Below are positions 11,880 through 24,089 of a stretch of DNA of 64,000 bases, piece by piece. The notes under the pieces were generated by a model, which saw only the letters and a list, made by a program, of their open reading frames with translations, searched no databases and was not told where the DNA came from. A program made the translations under genes and the position numbers. Source of the stretch: Sebastes aleutianus (lineage: Eukaryota; Chordata; Actinopteri; Perciformes; Sebastidae). Positions within the stretch are counted from its first letter, which is position 1. Every line of letters begins with the position of its first letter. Where the stretch lies: contig CAKAKS010000068.1 in the NCBI GenBank assembly GCA_916700875.1, positions 27,931,253 through 27,995,252 on the forward strand, read 5' to 3'.

Positions 11880-14168
11880 TGTACCGTGCTGTACACGCTG
11901 TCAGGTACATTCTTGGCCCTCCAGAATCACATTCAGCCTCATGTGAGGAGCAGTGTTCTGATATTCACTAAGAATGTAAAGTGTTGCTCTATAATTGAGA
12001 CCACTGCTGTTTTAATATTGTCCCTGAAGCCGCTGTATCTCCAGGTCCGTAGTATCATAATGAAATATGGATGCATTGTATGCCTCCCTTGTCTTGTGTA
12101 TCCTCCTGCACAGCCCCTCAGCCCCTAAAATACTCCATTATTAATATCTATATTGCAGAATCTCCCACTTGGTGAGATCATGTCTCATCTGTATGCCAGG
12201 TCTTTCTGCTTTCAGCCATGCAGGACTAAGCTGTTTCTCTCTGCTAAACCTCATTCAACCTCTGACATTTTGCCATTTTCACTGGAGATGAGATCTCCAA
12301 TAAAAAAGCCACCGTATCTGACTGTTATCACCATTTATAGAATATTTCACTCTTATCATTTCAACATTTCAAGGCTTATATACCAGTTTTTACATCGACA
12401 TTCATTTTTTCTATATTCCTGCTTGAATTTCAACCGCTCCAACATGAAGGACAATTATTGAACTCAGTGTTAAGTGAGTATTCATATTTATATCTAGTTA
12501 TTGTACACAAAAGAGATCAGATCTGAGAGCCTGGGGGTTAGGCAGATGAGATCCATCTGTTTTGATGTATTTTTAACAATGACGCCACTCTGTTTAGACC
12601 CGTTTCACGCTGCTACACCTGCTGCATCACTATCGTTAATACTGAAAAAAAAACTATACAGATAAATATATTGATAAAGCAAAGCTCATCATTGTCTTGA
12701 TAACCCTCCCAAACACCTATAACAACCCATTTAATATAGTGCTTAGACTGATGACTGGTGCCAGCCCTCTTCACTCCTGATCCGGCTCCCTTGATGTGCA
12801 ACAGTTGGACCACGCTACATTATTATTATTAGCCTACAACAATGTGTTGCCATGCCCTCAGTGCTGCAGTATGTGTTGATTCAAAACAATAGAGCCCTCT
12901 GTGTTTTGTGGAGATATTGACCTTGTTCAATTAAACCAGCATTCCTTCCACCTGGACCAGTATCATAGTGTGTTTTTTTATAGATTCCAGTGAAGTCAAA
13001 AACAGTCACAGTCTGAAGTAACTTGAATGACTGAGAAGATATTGTTCCTTTCCCGTATGTCTTTTAATGATTATTACTGTAAAACCTCACAGTCTTCTTG
13101 TATTTTGGTTTAACACAGTGTGTAGAGGAGATGGACGGTATTTCCTCAAATGTATGCATTGCAGAGATGTTGCACAATAATAAAAGAGAAAAAAACAAAC
13201 CAATGGTAAAAGTCTAGTTAAGTTTTTGGATACATGAGAGAGATATCTATCGATCTGCGATTCCTCCCCAGCGAAACTCATTGTTCAAAAACTTAAGCAA
13301 CCACAGGAAATAGTCATAGCTCACCAGCACTCAGTGGACATAAAAAATAACATTTATAGAACTGACTGTAGACCCTCGAGGCTGAAAAATGAAGCAGAGT
13401 TGAAATCATCTGTCCGGAGATGTTACAGAACTGTAGTCGTGCGGTGCAGAGAGTTATTCATCAGAGTTTATCTCACTGTTCCCTCTGGAAACAATTCTGC
13501 AGTGAATACAGGTGATGATGGATTAAGAGGTCATGGACTCCAGTCTTGGTTAACATGCTGAGAACACGTCTCTGTGTGTGTATACATGTGCGTTCTGAGC
13601 TTCATATTATCTGACTGGATTGTGGAGTCTCTGTGTAAGACAGGAGACTAATACATGCTGTATGTACTCTATTAAAATGAGTCTATTCAGCAATAGAAAA
13701 ACTATTCAGAGCAGAGGTGAAGACCTTGAACTCGACAGGAGTCATTAGAGAAAAAACTATAAAATCCTGTCAGTGGTTGACGACAGCTCCTCCTACATAC
13801 CTGTGATACAGGTATGTAGGTAGTCTCTTTTGTTATTTCAGAGTTTCCAGATGAATAGGAAGCACAGAGTGTCCTCTGAGACCTTCTTTACTCTAGTACA
13901 CCCTGAGAAGCAACGGGTGGAAAGCTCTTATAAGATAATACATGTATGTATGGTTGAATGTGTGAACAGTTCAGCATTTTCTGGGCTGAAGATGAAGAAA
14001 TGGTCAAGTCTGGTTGGTGATTGTAGTCTTTTGGGGGACAAGAGGAGGCTTTTTATATTCTTCTTCTTTAAGATGTATAGTCCTCTCTGTATCACTGTAA
14101 TATGAGACTGATCTCATTGTAACAATGTTTCTCAGCTGAAGAGAGGCAACAGGGTTAAAGGGATTGTT
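11880..14168. other. Unassigned noncoding stretch
   Basis: No exon or repeat family was recognised. The longest ATG frame is 102 codons (12153-12461, plus), without a recognisable domain. A short perfect hairpin lies at 13793-13819. Confidence 0.5.
13793..13819. repeat. Perfect 12-bp inverted repeat with 3-nt loop
   Basis: CTACATACCTGT (13793-13804) is followed by GAT and then its exact reverse complement ACAGGTATGTAG (13808-13819). It is short enough to arise by chance or to be the scar of an excised foldback element. No function can be assigned. Confidence 0.85.
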
Positions 14169-14171
14169 TGT

Positions 14172-14436
14172 GTGTTTTGAAGTGGGGTTGTATGAGGTAC
14201 TTATCCATAGTCAGTGTATTACCTACAGTAGATGACGGTCGGCACGCCCCCATTATGGAGAAGCAGACAGGAGTTACCACACAGAACCAAAGCAATGTAC
14301 TGCTGTGGACGGGGCCGGCAGAAAAAAAAAGTTTGTAACTCCTGTCTGTTTCTCCATACTGGGGGCGTGCCGACCGTCATCTACTGTTGGTAATACACTG
14401 ACTATAGATAAGTAATTCATACCCCACTTCAAAACA
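14172..14436. mobile_element. Foldback MITE with arms of about 105 bp
   Basis: The left arm (14172-14277) begins GTGTTTTGAAGTGGGG and contains GACGGTCGGCACGCCCCC. The right arm (about 14332-14436) is its near-perfect reverse complement and contains GGGGGCGTGCCGACCGTC. The roughly 55-nt centre includes ACTGCTGTGGACGGGGCC and a run of A. There is no coding capacity, so any movement would depend on a transposase elsewhere. I see no clear target-site duplication at the edges, so the superfamily is open. A second, decayed copy lies at 33683-33759, which shows it is a dispersed family. Confidence 0.8.
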
Positions 14437-14462
14437 CCTGAACTATTGGAAATGTTCAAGTC

Positions 14463-14532
14463 AAAACAAGTACCTCAAATTTGGACTTAAGTACAGTAGG
14501 TGAGTAAATGTACTTAATTATTCCACCTCTGT
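14463..14532. repeat. hAT-like terminal fragment
   Basis: The stretch AAGTACCTCAAATTTGGACT, then TTAAGTACAGTAGGTGAGTA, ends in TTCCACCTCTG. I recognise it as one end of a widespread vertebrate hAT-type nonautonomous element whose terminus reads CAGTGGTGGAA on the other strand. It abuts the foldback MITE on the left. Only one end is present. Confidence 0.55.
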
Positions 14533-14534
14533 TA

Positions 14535-17500
14535 ACCACACTGCTTTAACCTGTATGTTCGGATCCCATTGAATACAGTAACAGCTGCCTCACTGAGGTG
14601 AAACACTGTGTGTGAGTACTGTCAGTGGGAGTGCAGGGGGAGAAGAGGGGCAGGATTTTGTCTTGAATGTGGAGCTGCTTCATTGTCACAATTCCAGGAG
14701 CATTCAGAGCTCTCAGATGCAACATGACACATTTATTTTCAGTTTTTTTTGGCTCAAAATAAAACTTTTTCCAACTTAAAAAGCCTTAAATTGAATTCCA
14801 GAGCAGTTGGCAGCAGTGATCCGTCGCTCACATCCACTTTTTAGGCAGCACTGACACTCAGCATTCAGCTTCATTCATCAGGAGAGCATTTACAACCTTG
14901 ATGGTGGAAGTTTCACTACTGACTTTTTTATGTCAGGCAAACAGATGGACAGTTTGACCCAGAGTTCCTCAAGGCAGCACAGCTGCCAGTTCATGCAACA
15001 CTTTGACACCCAAACAGATAATTATATAGAAGGTCAGTCTCTGGGTCGGTGCATTCCTTCAGCAGTCTGCTGCTTTCACAGTATTAAACCAGACTTATAT
15101 TTCGAAACAGCTCACTTAAGGAGAAGAAAGACGGACTGCTTCTGAGCAAACATAACATGCTGACAGAGCAGCGTTTCTCTGCTTTCATTTATCGGAATCG
15201 ATAACAACGAGATCAGTCTTCATGATCTCAACTGGACCTCCATCCAATAATAATCTACACTGATTCATGTTCATACAGAGGATTATAGATTCAGGGTCAA
15301 CTGCAGTTCATTTTTCTGAGCGCTGAATCAATTGTGGTTGTGATATATGTGATGAGGAGTACAGTACAGCCTTTATTTCTGAATGTGTGGTACTCTGTGG
15401 TTAATTTCCCACCAGTATGCTGGAGTCTAAACCTGATTTAATGTTTTTATCAAGTTGTTTGGCCGCATATTGGGTTCAGATTAAAAACTGGCGTCTCAGA
15501 ACCATCATTTACATGCCGAGTGTTGATCTGCACCAAACTTGTACAAAATGCATTTGACATTCACTGATCTACTTTAAAATCACCACACCCTCAGGGAACA
15601 CTGTCCCCTCCCACTGTCCTCTCTGCCTTTGTGTTTCAGTAGCCAGGTTAAACAGAAGCAAAAACACAGACGGTCAATAGGTTCAATACAGAGTGCTGAT
15701 CACACACACTTTTTGCATTTATTTTAAATGGTGTTTAGTTGCCAAATACAATTAAGAAAACCACAAGAGGTTCAGTTTGAAAACCTTGGTCCTGTTAAAA
15801 TCCTCTTTTTTAAAGTAATTTCTGTAAAATATTCATCAGGTAATCCTTTTATTTACCTTTATTTATTCAGGGGGAGGTTCACTGAGAGCAATGCTAGGAA
15901 GGTTATGGGATTCAAATGTTTCCTGCCACACAGTCCATCAGAGGACACTGATGTTGGGCAGTGAGATGTGGTTCACTGCAGCCCAATCCAGCTCCTGACC
16001 CCTATCAACCTTATGGAGCTGAACCTCCGACCTCCTGAGTCTTTTAATCAGCCTCTTTAATGGGTGTTTAGCAGTTTAAGTCATCCTCCTGCACAATCAC
16101 TCTTTGTGGAGAGACATTTGATGTGAGAAAGTTGACTGTTGGAATAACAGATGCTGGATTGTAATGGTTATGTAGGGGAGGCAGCAGATTTGTAGATCAG
16201 AGGAAACATTATAAACTTGATTGGAAAAGAAACTTAGTGTGGATCAGACTGATGAAGGAGAGTTTTTTCATCCTGCTCTCTCCCTCTGTTCTACTTCCCA
16301 CTTCCTCTGTTCCTCTTATTCTCATCTGTCTTCTAACATGAGGTGTGTGAAGATTGTCCAGTTTGTCTGTGTTTCCGTAATGATGAACTGTGGTGACACA
16401 ATGCAGAGGAATGTGGATAATGTTTCCCCCTTTTGAGATTCAGTGCCAAACAAACTTCAACTTCAGAGTGAGTTCATAGTAATGGACCTCAGCACAGTTA
16501 ACATTTAGTTCCAAGGACACAGTCTGAGCTTGTTTTTCATCAGAGGAGTGTCCTTCTGTCTTTTAGAAAGAGTTCATATGACCTGCATACATTTGATCAG
16601 CCATTCTGTCTGTTCATCCATCCACCCATCCATCCATTAACCCTGCAGCAGTTTCACCATCAGTTAGTGTGAGGAGAGGACTGTTGTTTGGTGTTTGATC
16701 TTGGCGTCTCATCTTCTTCCTCCTGGCTTGTCTGCATATCAAAGCCCCCAGCTAGAGCCCTGCCTGCTCTCCAAGACCTCAGTTAGTCCGTCTGACGTGT
16801 TCATCCACTGATTTGGCCTACATGTAATCTGGTGTTGATCTATGTTTCTGGATGGGGAGGATGGAGAGGATGGGGGTGTACGGCTGTATCGTCCCCTCAG
16901 ATAAACTTGTGCTCTGTCAGTATTGAGTTCCCTGTCCCACAATCACACAGATCAACATCATTGTGACAACACTGGTCTTCAGGGTTCTGGGAACAACAAC
17001 CGTAGAACTTGATGTCCCGTGTGATTACCCAGCAGGCTTCTTCTTGTCATGCTGTGTAATTATATTGCAGCTACTCATCCTCCTCTGTGCTGACAGAGAT
17101 TGTGGGGGAAACACGTGTGAGTTTGTGGCGATCTAAAGATGTGTTATTTGGCAGAGAGCAGAGAAGTGTTGAGGCTCTGGGAGCAAGCGCCTGAAAAGAA
17201 ACCTGAGAGCCACAACATGCAATGATGGAACCACCTTAAACTCCCACCTGCTCTACTGTGATCGCTGCATTTGTGGGAAGTGGAATTTACAATTGTAGCA
17301 CCTCTCTGAATGATAGAGCTGATTTCCATTTACAGTACGGCACTCAGAGGCACAACAAAGGTAGAATACTTCTCCTGGCTGCTTTTTAAATAGTTTGCTA
17401 TTCATTCTGACTTCATTATATATTCACAGTAAAGTGCACCAGACTGCTGCATATTTGAATAAAGAAATAAAATGGTCCTGGAATCCTAATGTTGATCACC

Positions 17501-17970
17501 CAACCCTGTACATAATCATTTTGAAAATGAAGACACCGAGCACTGTGAACATGTACAAAATCCCAGAGGCTCATTTTGTTACTGGGATGTTTAAACAGCC
17601 TCCTGCTGTCATTGTCTTATGAATATAAAACATTTAGTGGATCATTAAGGGAAAAAAAAATACTCAAATGTTCTCTCTTTAATTTTGCTACTGTCAGTGG
17701 CTAAATGTGGTCAGTACTGAGAAAGAAATGCATTTAATATAAATATTGTTCTTGTTTCAATTAGATATTTTATTAAAATGTTGACTCCCATACAGGCCAA
17801 CTCATCTAACTTGTTTCATGGTTACACATGTGTACAGCTTGTGTGGGTGCATGTCAGCATATAAGAACAAGTTGCTGGTAAATAATCAGACAACTGTCAT
17901 AATGTTGGATACTTAAGCATTTTCTTTGATTCTAAGTCAAGTGACGCATCTCACCAAAAGTGTAGACGCT
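14535..17970. other. Unassigned noncoding stretch
   Basis: No exon was recognised. A short segment at about 15846-15895 (ACCTTTATTTATTCAGGGGG...TTCACTGAGAGCA) resembles a common fish repeat whose units read ACCTTTATTTAACCAGG. A short CATC-type tandem run lies at 16614-16637. The longest ATG frame is 78 codons (15728-15964). Confidence 0.45.
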
Positions 17971-17977
17971 CAGCCCA

Positions 17978-18512
17978 GTCGCACAGCAGTTCATGAAATA
18001 GTAAAACAAATGTAATGTATTGATTTGTGTACATGGACACAAATTTCCCAATTTTTTCGTGATGATCAGCACAAAATCAATTTGTATGTAATCCACGTAA
18101 TTGTGAACTGGGAAGTATAAAGAGCAGCGAGCGCCGCGTAGGGAGGAAGTCCTGGTGGATGGGTAGGTCAGAAAACGCCGGAATTTTGCCCAGGAGACTG
18201 GTGTTCGTGTCCCGTGTGAAACCAGAAGTCGACGTTAATTTATTTGTCACGTAACTTCCATAATTTACGGCACTTTCAGATTTATTTTAACCTAAAACAC
18301 ACAAGTTTTGTTGCCTAAGCTTAACCAAGTTGATCTTTATATTGAAAAGACTGGAGCAGAAGTTGACACCTGCGTCACATGTTGCTGGACATTCGTACGA
18401 AAACGCACACAAAATTTGCTGAAAGACGTGCTAACCATCACGAAATAAATCATCACAAATCAAAAACCGGTAGATTAAATTTTGTGACTATTTCACAAAC
18501 TGCCATAAGACT
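17978..18512. mobile_element. Nonautonomous element with about 120-bp terminal inverted repeats
   Basis: The left end (GCAGTTCATGAAATAGT at 17986, through TTTTTTCGTGATGATCAGCAC at about 18053) aligns with the reverse complement of the right end. Read backwards from 18503, that end gives GCAGTTTGTGAAATAGT and then ATTTCGTGATGGTTAGCAC. Between the arms lie a GC-rich block, a tRNA-like stretch (18153-18218), and a block with GTTTTGTTGCCTAAGCTTAA, then ATTGAAAAGACTGGAGCAGA, then ATGTTGCTGGACATTCGTAC. This interior recurs at 45494-45655, about 47296-47520 and 56943-57178 with other flanks. There is no transposase frame. The boundaries are approximate because no target duplication is clear. Confidence 0.7.
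18153..18218 (+). other. tRNA-like module with B-box-like sequence
   Basis: The stretch GATGGGTAGGTCAGAAAACG...GCCCAGGAGAC ends in GTGTTCGTGTCCCG. It has the spacing of a tRNA 3' half, with a T-loop/B-box-like GTTCGTGTCC at 18203-18212. Closely related stretches at 47296-47355 and 56943-57002 read more like ACAGGACTT followed by AGGAGAC. The A box is weak and no full cloverleaf can be drawn, so this is at best a tRNA-derived SINE head or a coincidence, not a functional tRNA gene. Confidence 0.3.
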
Positions 18513-18514
18513 GT

Positions 18515-21500
18515 GTTGAGACTCATGATGAGGTGATATTTTTAATGATTACCTTATCTTTTATATGATTACCTTCAACTGAGAGCATTTGGTAGCAATC
18601 CACTGTTGCTCTGCAGTTCATTTTAACTTTTTTTTGCCATCTAAAAATTGAACCAGCGCAGCTGTCAGTTTAGACTTTATTAATGTAGTCCACATTCTTT
18701 TCAGATCTAATTTAATTGAAATGCAACAACAGTAACACACCATTTAAATAAACTGCTGTTTAAGGTAAAAGTGATGAAACCACTCAGATTTCTCCAAACA
18801 TATTATACCTGCTGAAGCAAATAAGGTCTGGTTGGCTGGTAGGTCAAAAACAACATAAAATGGGCTCTAATAGTAAATACTTTGGCTGAGGCCTCTAGTC
18901 TAGTCTGTTCCATGGAGTCCAAGAGCACCGTGACATCTATTTCACATGTGAATCCAAAACAGGTATTTGTTACCAGTCATGGACATTCTATCTGTTAGGA
19001 TGCCCTTCCAATGTTTTCTGGTGTTTTTACCAGGAGGGACGATGCTGACCTGAGTCAGAGCACTCCGGCTCCGCCCCCGGACCCACTAAAGCCATTAGCT
19101 TCCTGCCATTTGATTAAATGTGGCCATCGATTCCCACAGGAAATGAGTCAAGCAAAGCATCACCTGATCAGAGCTGCCAGCTCCCTAATGGAGAGAGAGA
19201 TAGAGAGCAGGGCTGGGGAGAGGGATTGTGGGAGGTAGGAGTTCACATTAACAATGGAGGGATGAGAGGTGGGAGGAGATGAAACAGCTTAATGTGAAAC
19301 ACAAACACACACACTGAGAGACATCCAGCACCATATTGTTCCTGACTCATTGGCAGCTTCCAGCAGCCTGAGGGCTTCACATGTTGTTGCTTCAGCAATG
19401 AGGAGTGAGCATGTTTAAACATAAAGGCTTCAGATTATTTATCTGCTGCAGTTATTTTCTGCTGTGATTCATATTCTACATGCGGCTTTTGCCTCTGTTT
19501 TTAAGTCTTTGAAATGTCCCATTATGTTTCTTTATAGTCCCATTTAGATGCAGATTCTCGGCTATCTCGCTCAACATTATTTCTCCAAATGATGTTGCTC
19601 CGTAGCATGAAAGAATACGGTGTAAATCACATTATCGACTGTGTGTTTTTGTGTTGGGGAATTACATTTTCATAGTCTGATGTGTCCCTGCAGTGAGCAA
19701 GCTGAGAGCAAAAAATGTGACTAGACACAGTGACAGGTTTATAGACACACTGTGTACCACCCAAGGTTCACTCTCCACAGGTTGTGTGACATCAGGGTCT
19801 GTTGTTTTAATGCGGTGTGTCATACTGACAGTGTCAGGAGAGGCTCCAGGAGAGGATGTGACCCACAGAGAGGTGAAGAGAGACACAGCAGGCAGGAGGC
19901 CAGGAGAGAGAAACACAACACATTCTACTGCCAAGGTTGCACACCTACACAGATGCACACACAGAGCCATGTTGCCAGAGGCTACTAAGTCGACTGGTAT
20001 AAAAATTCCCACTATTAAAGCTGCTGAATGGCATTAGCAGCCTCCAGCCATGGTGTAGGACAAGAAGCAGCCAATCACAGCATGAGAGGCCAGGATGGGA
20101 ACAGTGGGGGAGCAAAGAGACATAATCTGTCCCAAAGGTAAAGATACAAGTCTGACACAGGCAGTGATGGAGGTTTGAAATGACAACCTGCATCTGACTA
20201 CAGATCTGAGAGGCTGCCACTGTAGATGAGGGGAAGAGGAAGTGAGAAGCAAGGATAGATAGTTCCGTCTATGCTTCTGTCACTCCTTCCACCAACATAC
20301 GCCAACACTAAATATGTGATGGGGTCTTGAGAAAAGAAAAGGGACTCATTTTGTCAGAGATGTTCACTTGTTAGTTTTGGCAAATGCCAGCACAATGAGG
20401 AAAATAAATCCTCCACATTTGTACACACCCACTCTCATTCTCCGCAAATTGTTTCCATTTAAATAATGTGACATTTGAATGATTTGATTCTGTCCTGATC
20501 TGTTTTCCTTCCGGAGAGGAATTTGTGAAGAGTTACTGTAGAAGGAAAGTCGGCCTGGATGGTGATGACTCATAAATGTACGGCTGAGTCCTCCAGGGAT
20601 CCTGAAAATACACTCGGTCGCCAGTTCTAGTTGCTTGTCAACAACTTCCTTGAATCATTTTTTCCTTCTCCTCCAACATCTCTATCATCACTCTGTTACT
20701 TCCATTATAATGATGGTTGTTGTTCTGGTCCAGGAGGGAGACATTTCTAAGTAGTCAATATAATCACAGAGCCTCTGCCTACTCTGCAGATTGAAATGGG
20801 AAATGAAAGCCAATAAGAGTAGGCTCTGTTGGGGAACCTCAGCTCTGGCTGAAGGTCAGTGGACCATGTAATGAAAAAAAGAACAGTAGTCACACTTAAT
20901 AATCATCATTTTTTATTTTACTGTATGTTTCTGTAGTATTCCTTTCCTGTAAATAGAACCATAAAGAGCTTTGTTGTATCAGATGCTAGTCACAGTAGAT
21001 GAGAGCAGAACACATAGAATAGAATAGAATAGAATAAAATAGAATATAATGCGTACATTCTAATTACTATTGAATCAAATGACTGAAAGACATGTTGGAT
21101 AAAATGGTTTCTATATTGCTGATCCCACTGTAGCCTGCAATGTCAGATTGTTTTGGTTCTCCAGCCTGCAAACAGTAGATATGGTATGTTTGACTCTTGT
21201 GGCTCTCACCAACACACAGTCGAGACAGCTGAGAGCAAAAGCAAGTGAGTATCTAGTAAATATTTAAGCATCTATATTGAATCAATGGACCAAACCAGAG
21301 ATCAGCAGACAGTGAATTTTAACTTGCATTTGTCAGGCGACCAGAAACAGAACTTCAGTTCTTACTGCTCTGTGTGTCTACTGGATGTTGTTTGTTAACA
21401 GTACAGCCATAAGCACTTGATCAGCTGTCTGTTTATTAGGACAGGGTTTTCACCTCAAGCTATGTTGTATTAGCAGCATAATAACGTTCCCCATAGTGCG

Positions 21501-23555
21501 TCTGCATATTAGATATGTGATGGAGTCCAGAGGCCTCGTCCTCCCTGGTGGAGTTGATGTGTAAAAGCTCACTGAGCAGCTCTTAATACATGTAATCCTA
21601 CAGAGCCCCGGGGTGGCAGCATTAGAGAGGGAGATGAAACACACCCTCAATAAAGAGGCTGCACAAGGCTGACTGCACTTCACTAAACATTACGGTAATT
21701 GAATTTACACCAACTGTATATAGATGGCTGTCAGGTATTTAAAACACAGCAATAAACAAGATCCAATCTTGTTGTGGACTTATTTTTGATGGAGCATGTT
21801 GTGTGATGGCTGAAATAATAGACTTTAAAGGTGCTGTATATGATATCCTGAGCATTAATATAGCAGCAAACAACTACGCACTATGCTCATACAGCAGTTA
21901 CAGTTAGAGTGGATATTTATATGAAATATAAATCAACTGTACCAACATCAGTTTGCAACATCTAATTCTTTTCTTAAACCAATTAAATCCAAAGACGTGG
22001 TGGGATCTTCTTCTGAAGTTGTTTTTCATTTGATCTGAACTCATAATCACCACTTTTGTCACTTTCTGAGCCAAATGAAAATCTTAGAATTACTCTGAGT
22101 GGTTGAAATCCTGCCAATTTACAATAATTGTGTAGATAAAAGCTCTCAGCAACATTGCCCATATTTTACAAAGTGCACACTTACATTCCGCAAGGACCCT
22201 CAACCTTTCTCTGACTCTTCCATTTCAGTTTATAACCTCTTCCATTCCCACATGTTTAAAGCTGCTTTGTTAATGATGGATAATTATACTGGAGTGTGAG
22301 GTGAAGACCCGATTATTCCATGTCACCATTGTTGAGAGGCCTGACGTTAGATTAGTTTTCCATGGCTGACCATCTGATATCCCACTGAAACCCTCTGGAC
22401 AGACTCCAAATCTGTGTGGGAGTCTGAGTTCAGGAGGATGAATGACTTCAAGGCTTTTTCTTTCTCTCCACCCTCTAAAGGAAATTGGACTCAACTGTCC
22501 TCTTAATGCACATTTGAAATCAGTCTTTTGAGTCCTACACTGGCTGAACACTGACCAATGATCAGATCGAAACATACTGTACAGAATGAGAGATATATGG
22601 GAGGCTGGTTGGTGCTGAAATGTAGTTCCTACTCATGTAGAACCTTAATCAATGTGGGCACTGACCCAGCTCTCTGAGCAGAATGGATGTCCATTCAACG
22701 GGAATAATGTTTGACTGCAACCACTGTCGTGTAGAAAAAGAAATAGCATTTTACAGTAGCCATGCTCATTTTTATCAGATCAACAGTTACTCAGTTTCAA
22801 CATGTTGTTTTAGGTTTGCAGCAGTACAGAGAAATACATTTCCAGACTTGCTGCATTCTATGTGACATTGAAATGTCATTTTGAACCTTGCCAGTGAATA
22901 GACCCTGTCCCTGGTGTGCAGTGGTCCCTTTAACTCAGCCAGGCACAACCCGGATAAACAAACGTGTGGGATCACCACCTGTAAAGTGAAAGTGTTGGTG
23001 TGAGGGATCACCAGGCTAAGGCCAGAGGTTGATCTGATGTTGGCTTTTTGACCCTTGAACGTGGCACTAAAATCTGTTTCTTGAACCTTGCAAAGTGTCC
23101 TCCCTGGTGGGGAAGCAGCCTGATCTTATCTGTAAGGTTATGAGGTACAAATTGGAAAAACACATCTCTCTGCACTCTGCACAACTATAAGTACAGTTGT
23201 ACATTTCTCCAGGTAGTCATTGGGTCACTGGATGTCACTGGGTGTTATTTGCCCTGCTGTTTCAGTTAAGTCCATTCCTGCTGGTAAACTGAGATGTATT
23301 GGACCTCTGGAAGTCACCAGCACAAGCTTTCTTTGAACAAAGTACAATACAAAAAAAAAACAACGTAACAAAAATACTTCTCTTGTTAGTCTGGGCAACA
23401 TGTAGTAACCTTTCAGTTACCTATCATTAAAATCACCAAGTGTTTATGGTACAAATTGGCAATAGTTTTGAAGAATGTCAAATCTGCTCCACAACAGCCG
23501 AGAGGAAATTTAAAGTAAACAAACTTGAAAGATTTCACTGTATGATGCAACTATT
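18515..23555. other. Unassigned noncoding stretch
   Basis: No exon or RNA gene was recognised. A pentanucleotide repeat lies at 21014-21050. Overlapping open frames of 116 (19662-20012, minus) and 114 codons (19693-20037, plus) mark a segment without stops on two strands, but neither shows a domain or plausible splice context. Confidence 0.5.
21014..21050. repeat. (AATAG)n microsatellite, imperfect
   Basis: About four perfect ATAGA units are followed by degenerate copies (ATAAA, ATATA). The same pentanucleotide recurs at 24808-24827. Confidence 0.9.
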
Positions 23556-23559
23556 TCAT

Positions 23560-23840
23560 CTGAATGTTAAAGCGAAGGAAATGACGAGAACATTGTCTCG
23601 CTGTCAAAGTCGTCAAGAATTGTGTTGTGTGTTTGTGTCGAGCTTCGGTTCTGCTTTCCGCGAGAACGGCCGCACGTACATGAGCTGAGACGTGGAATTG
23701 TGACAAGGAAACGTTTGGATCTTTTATACTCAGTGCTGGTTTCTCCTCACGGCAAAAATACTTTCTCAGTGCTCTTCAAATTTTCTCCGCCCGTCCGCGT
23801 AGTTAGAAAGTCAGACTGCAGTCGATGCTGGACGGTCATA
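23560..23840. promoter_or_regulatory. CpG-dense segment, possible promoter or old regulatory island
   Basis: I count about 20 CpG dinucleotides in roughly 280 bp (for example CCGCGAGAACGGCCGCACG at 23659-23677 and CCGCCCGTCCGCG at 23787-23799). This is near or above random expectation, whereas the surrounding DNA is strongly CpG-poor. GC content is not unusually high. A TTTATACTC sequence at 23722-23730 could act as a TATA-like element, but I see no coding start or first exon. The segment may be an unmethylated island, or a young repeat not yet depleted of CpG. Confidence 0.3.
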
Positions 23841-23933
23841 TTTTCCACAGAAACCCTCAGACTGAAACACTGGAGCAGGTTGGACTTTGGAGAGAGCAAC
23901 ATGTGTTTAATGAGAGCTGCTGGGTGTGCTTGG

Positions 23934-23943
23934 GTGCGTGCGT

Positions 23944-23988
<45 letters not shown>

Positions 23989-24001
23989 CGCGCGTGCGTG
24001 C

Positions 24002-24068
<67 letters not shown>

Positions 24069-24086
24069 TGCGTGCGTGTGTGTGTA
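23934..24086. repeat. 153-nt alternating purine-pyrimidine tract (TG, CG and TGCG repeats)
   Basis: The tract runs TGCG units, then about 17 TG units, then seven CG units (about 23980-23994), then TGCG units, about 22 TG units, and TGCG units again. Every step alternates purine and pyrimidine with no interruption from 23934 to 24086, which makes it a strong candidate for left-handed Z-DNA. Its lack of stop codons generates spurious open frames of up to 170 codons on both strands. Confidence 0.95.
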
Positions 24087-24089
24087 GCA

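Noticed and set aside
18153..18218. A functional tRNA gene
   Set aside because: No convincing A box, acceptor stem or anticodon arm. The stretch lies inside a dispersed element.
19662..20037. Overlapping 116- and 114-codon frames on opposite strands
   Set aside because: No domain, no repeat-protein match by eye and no good splice sites. Chance stop-free DNA is the simpler reading.
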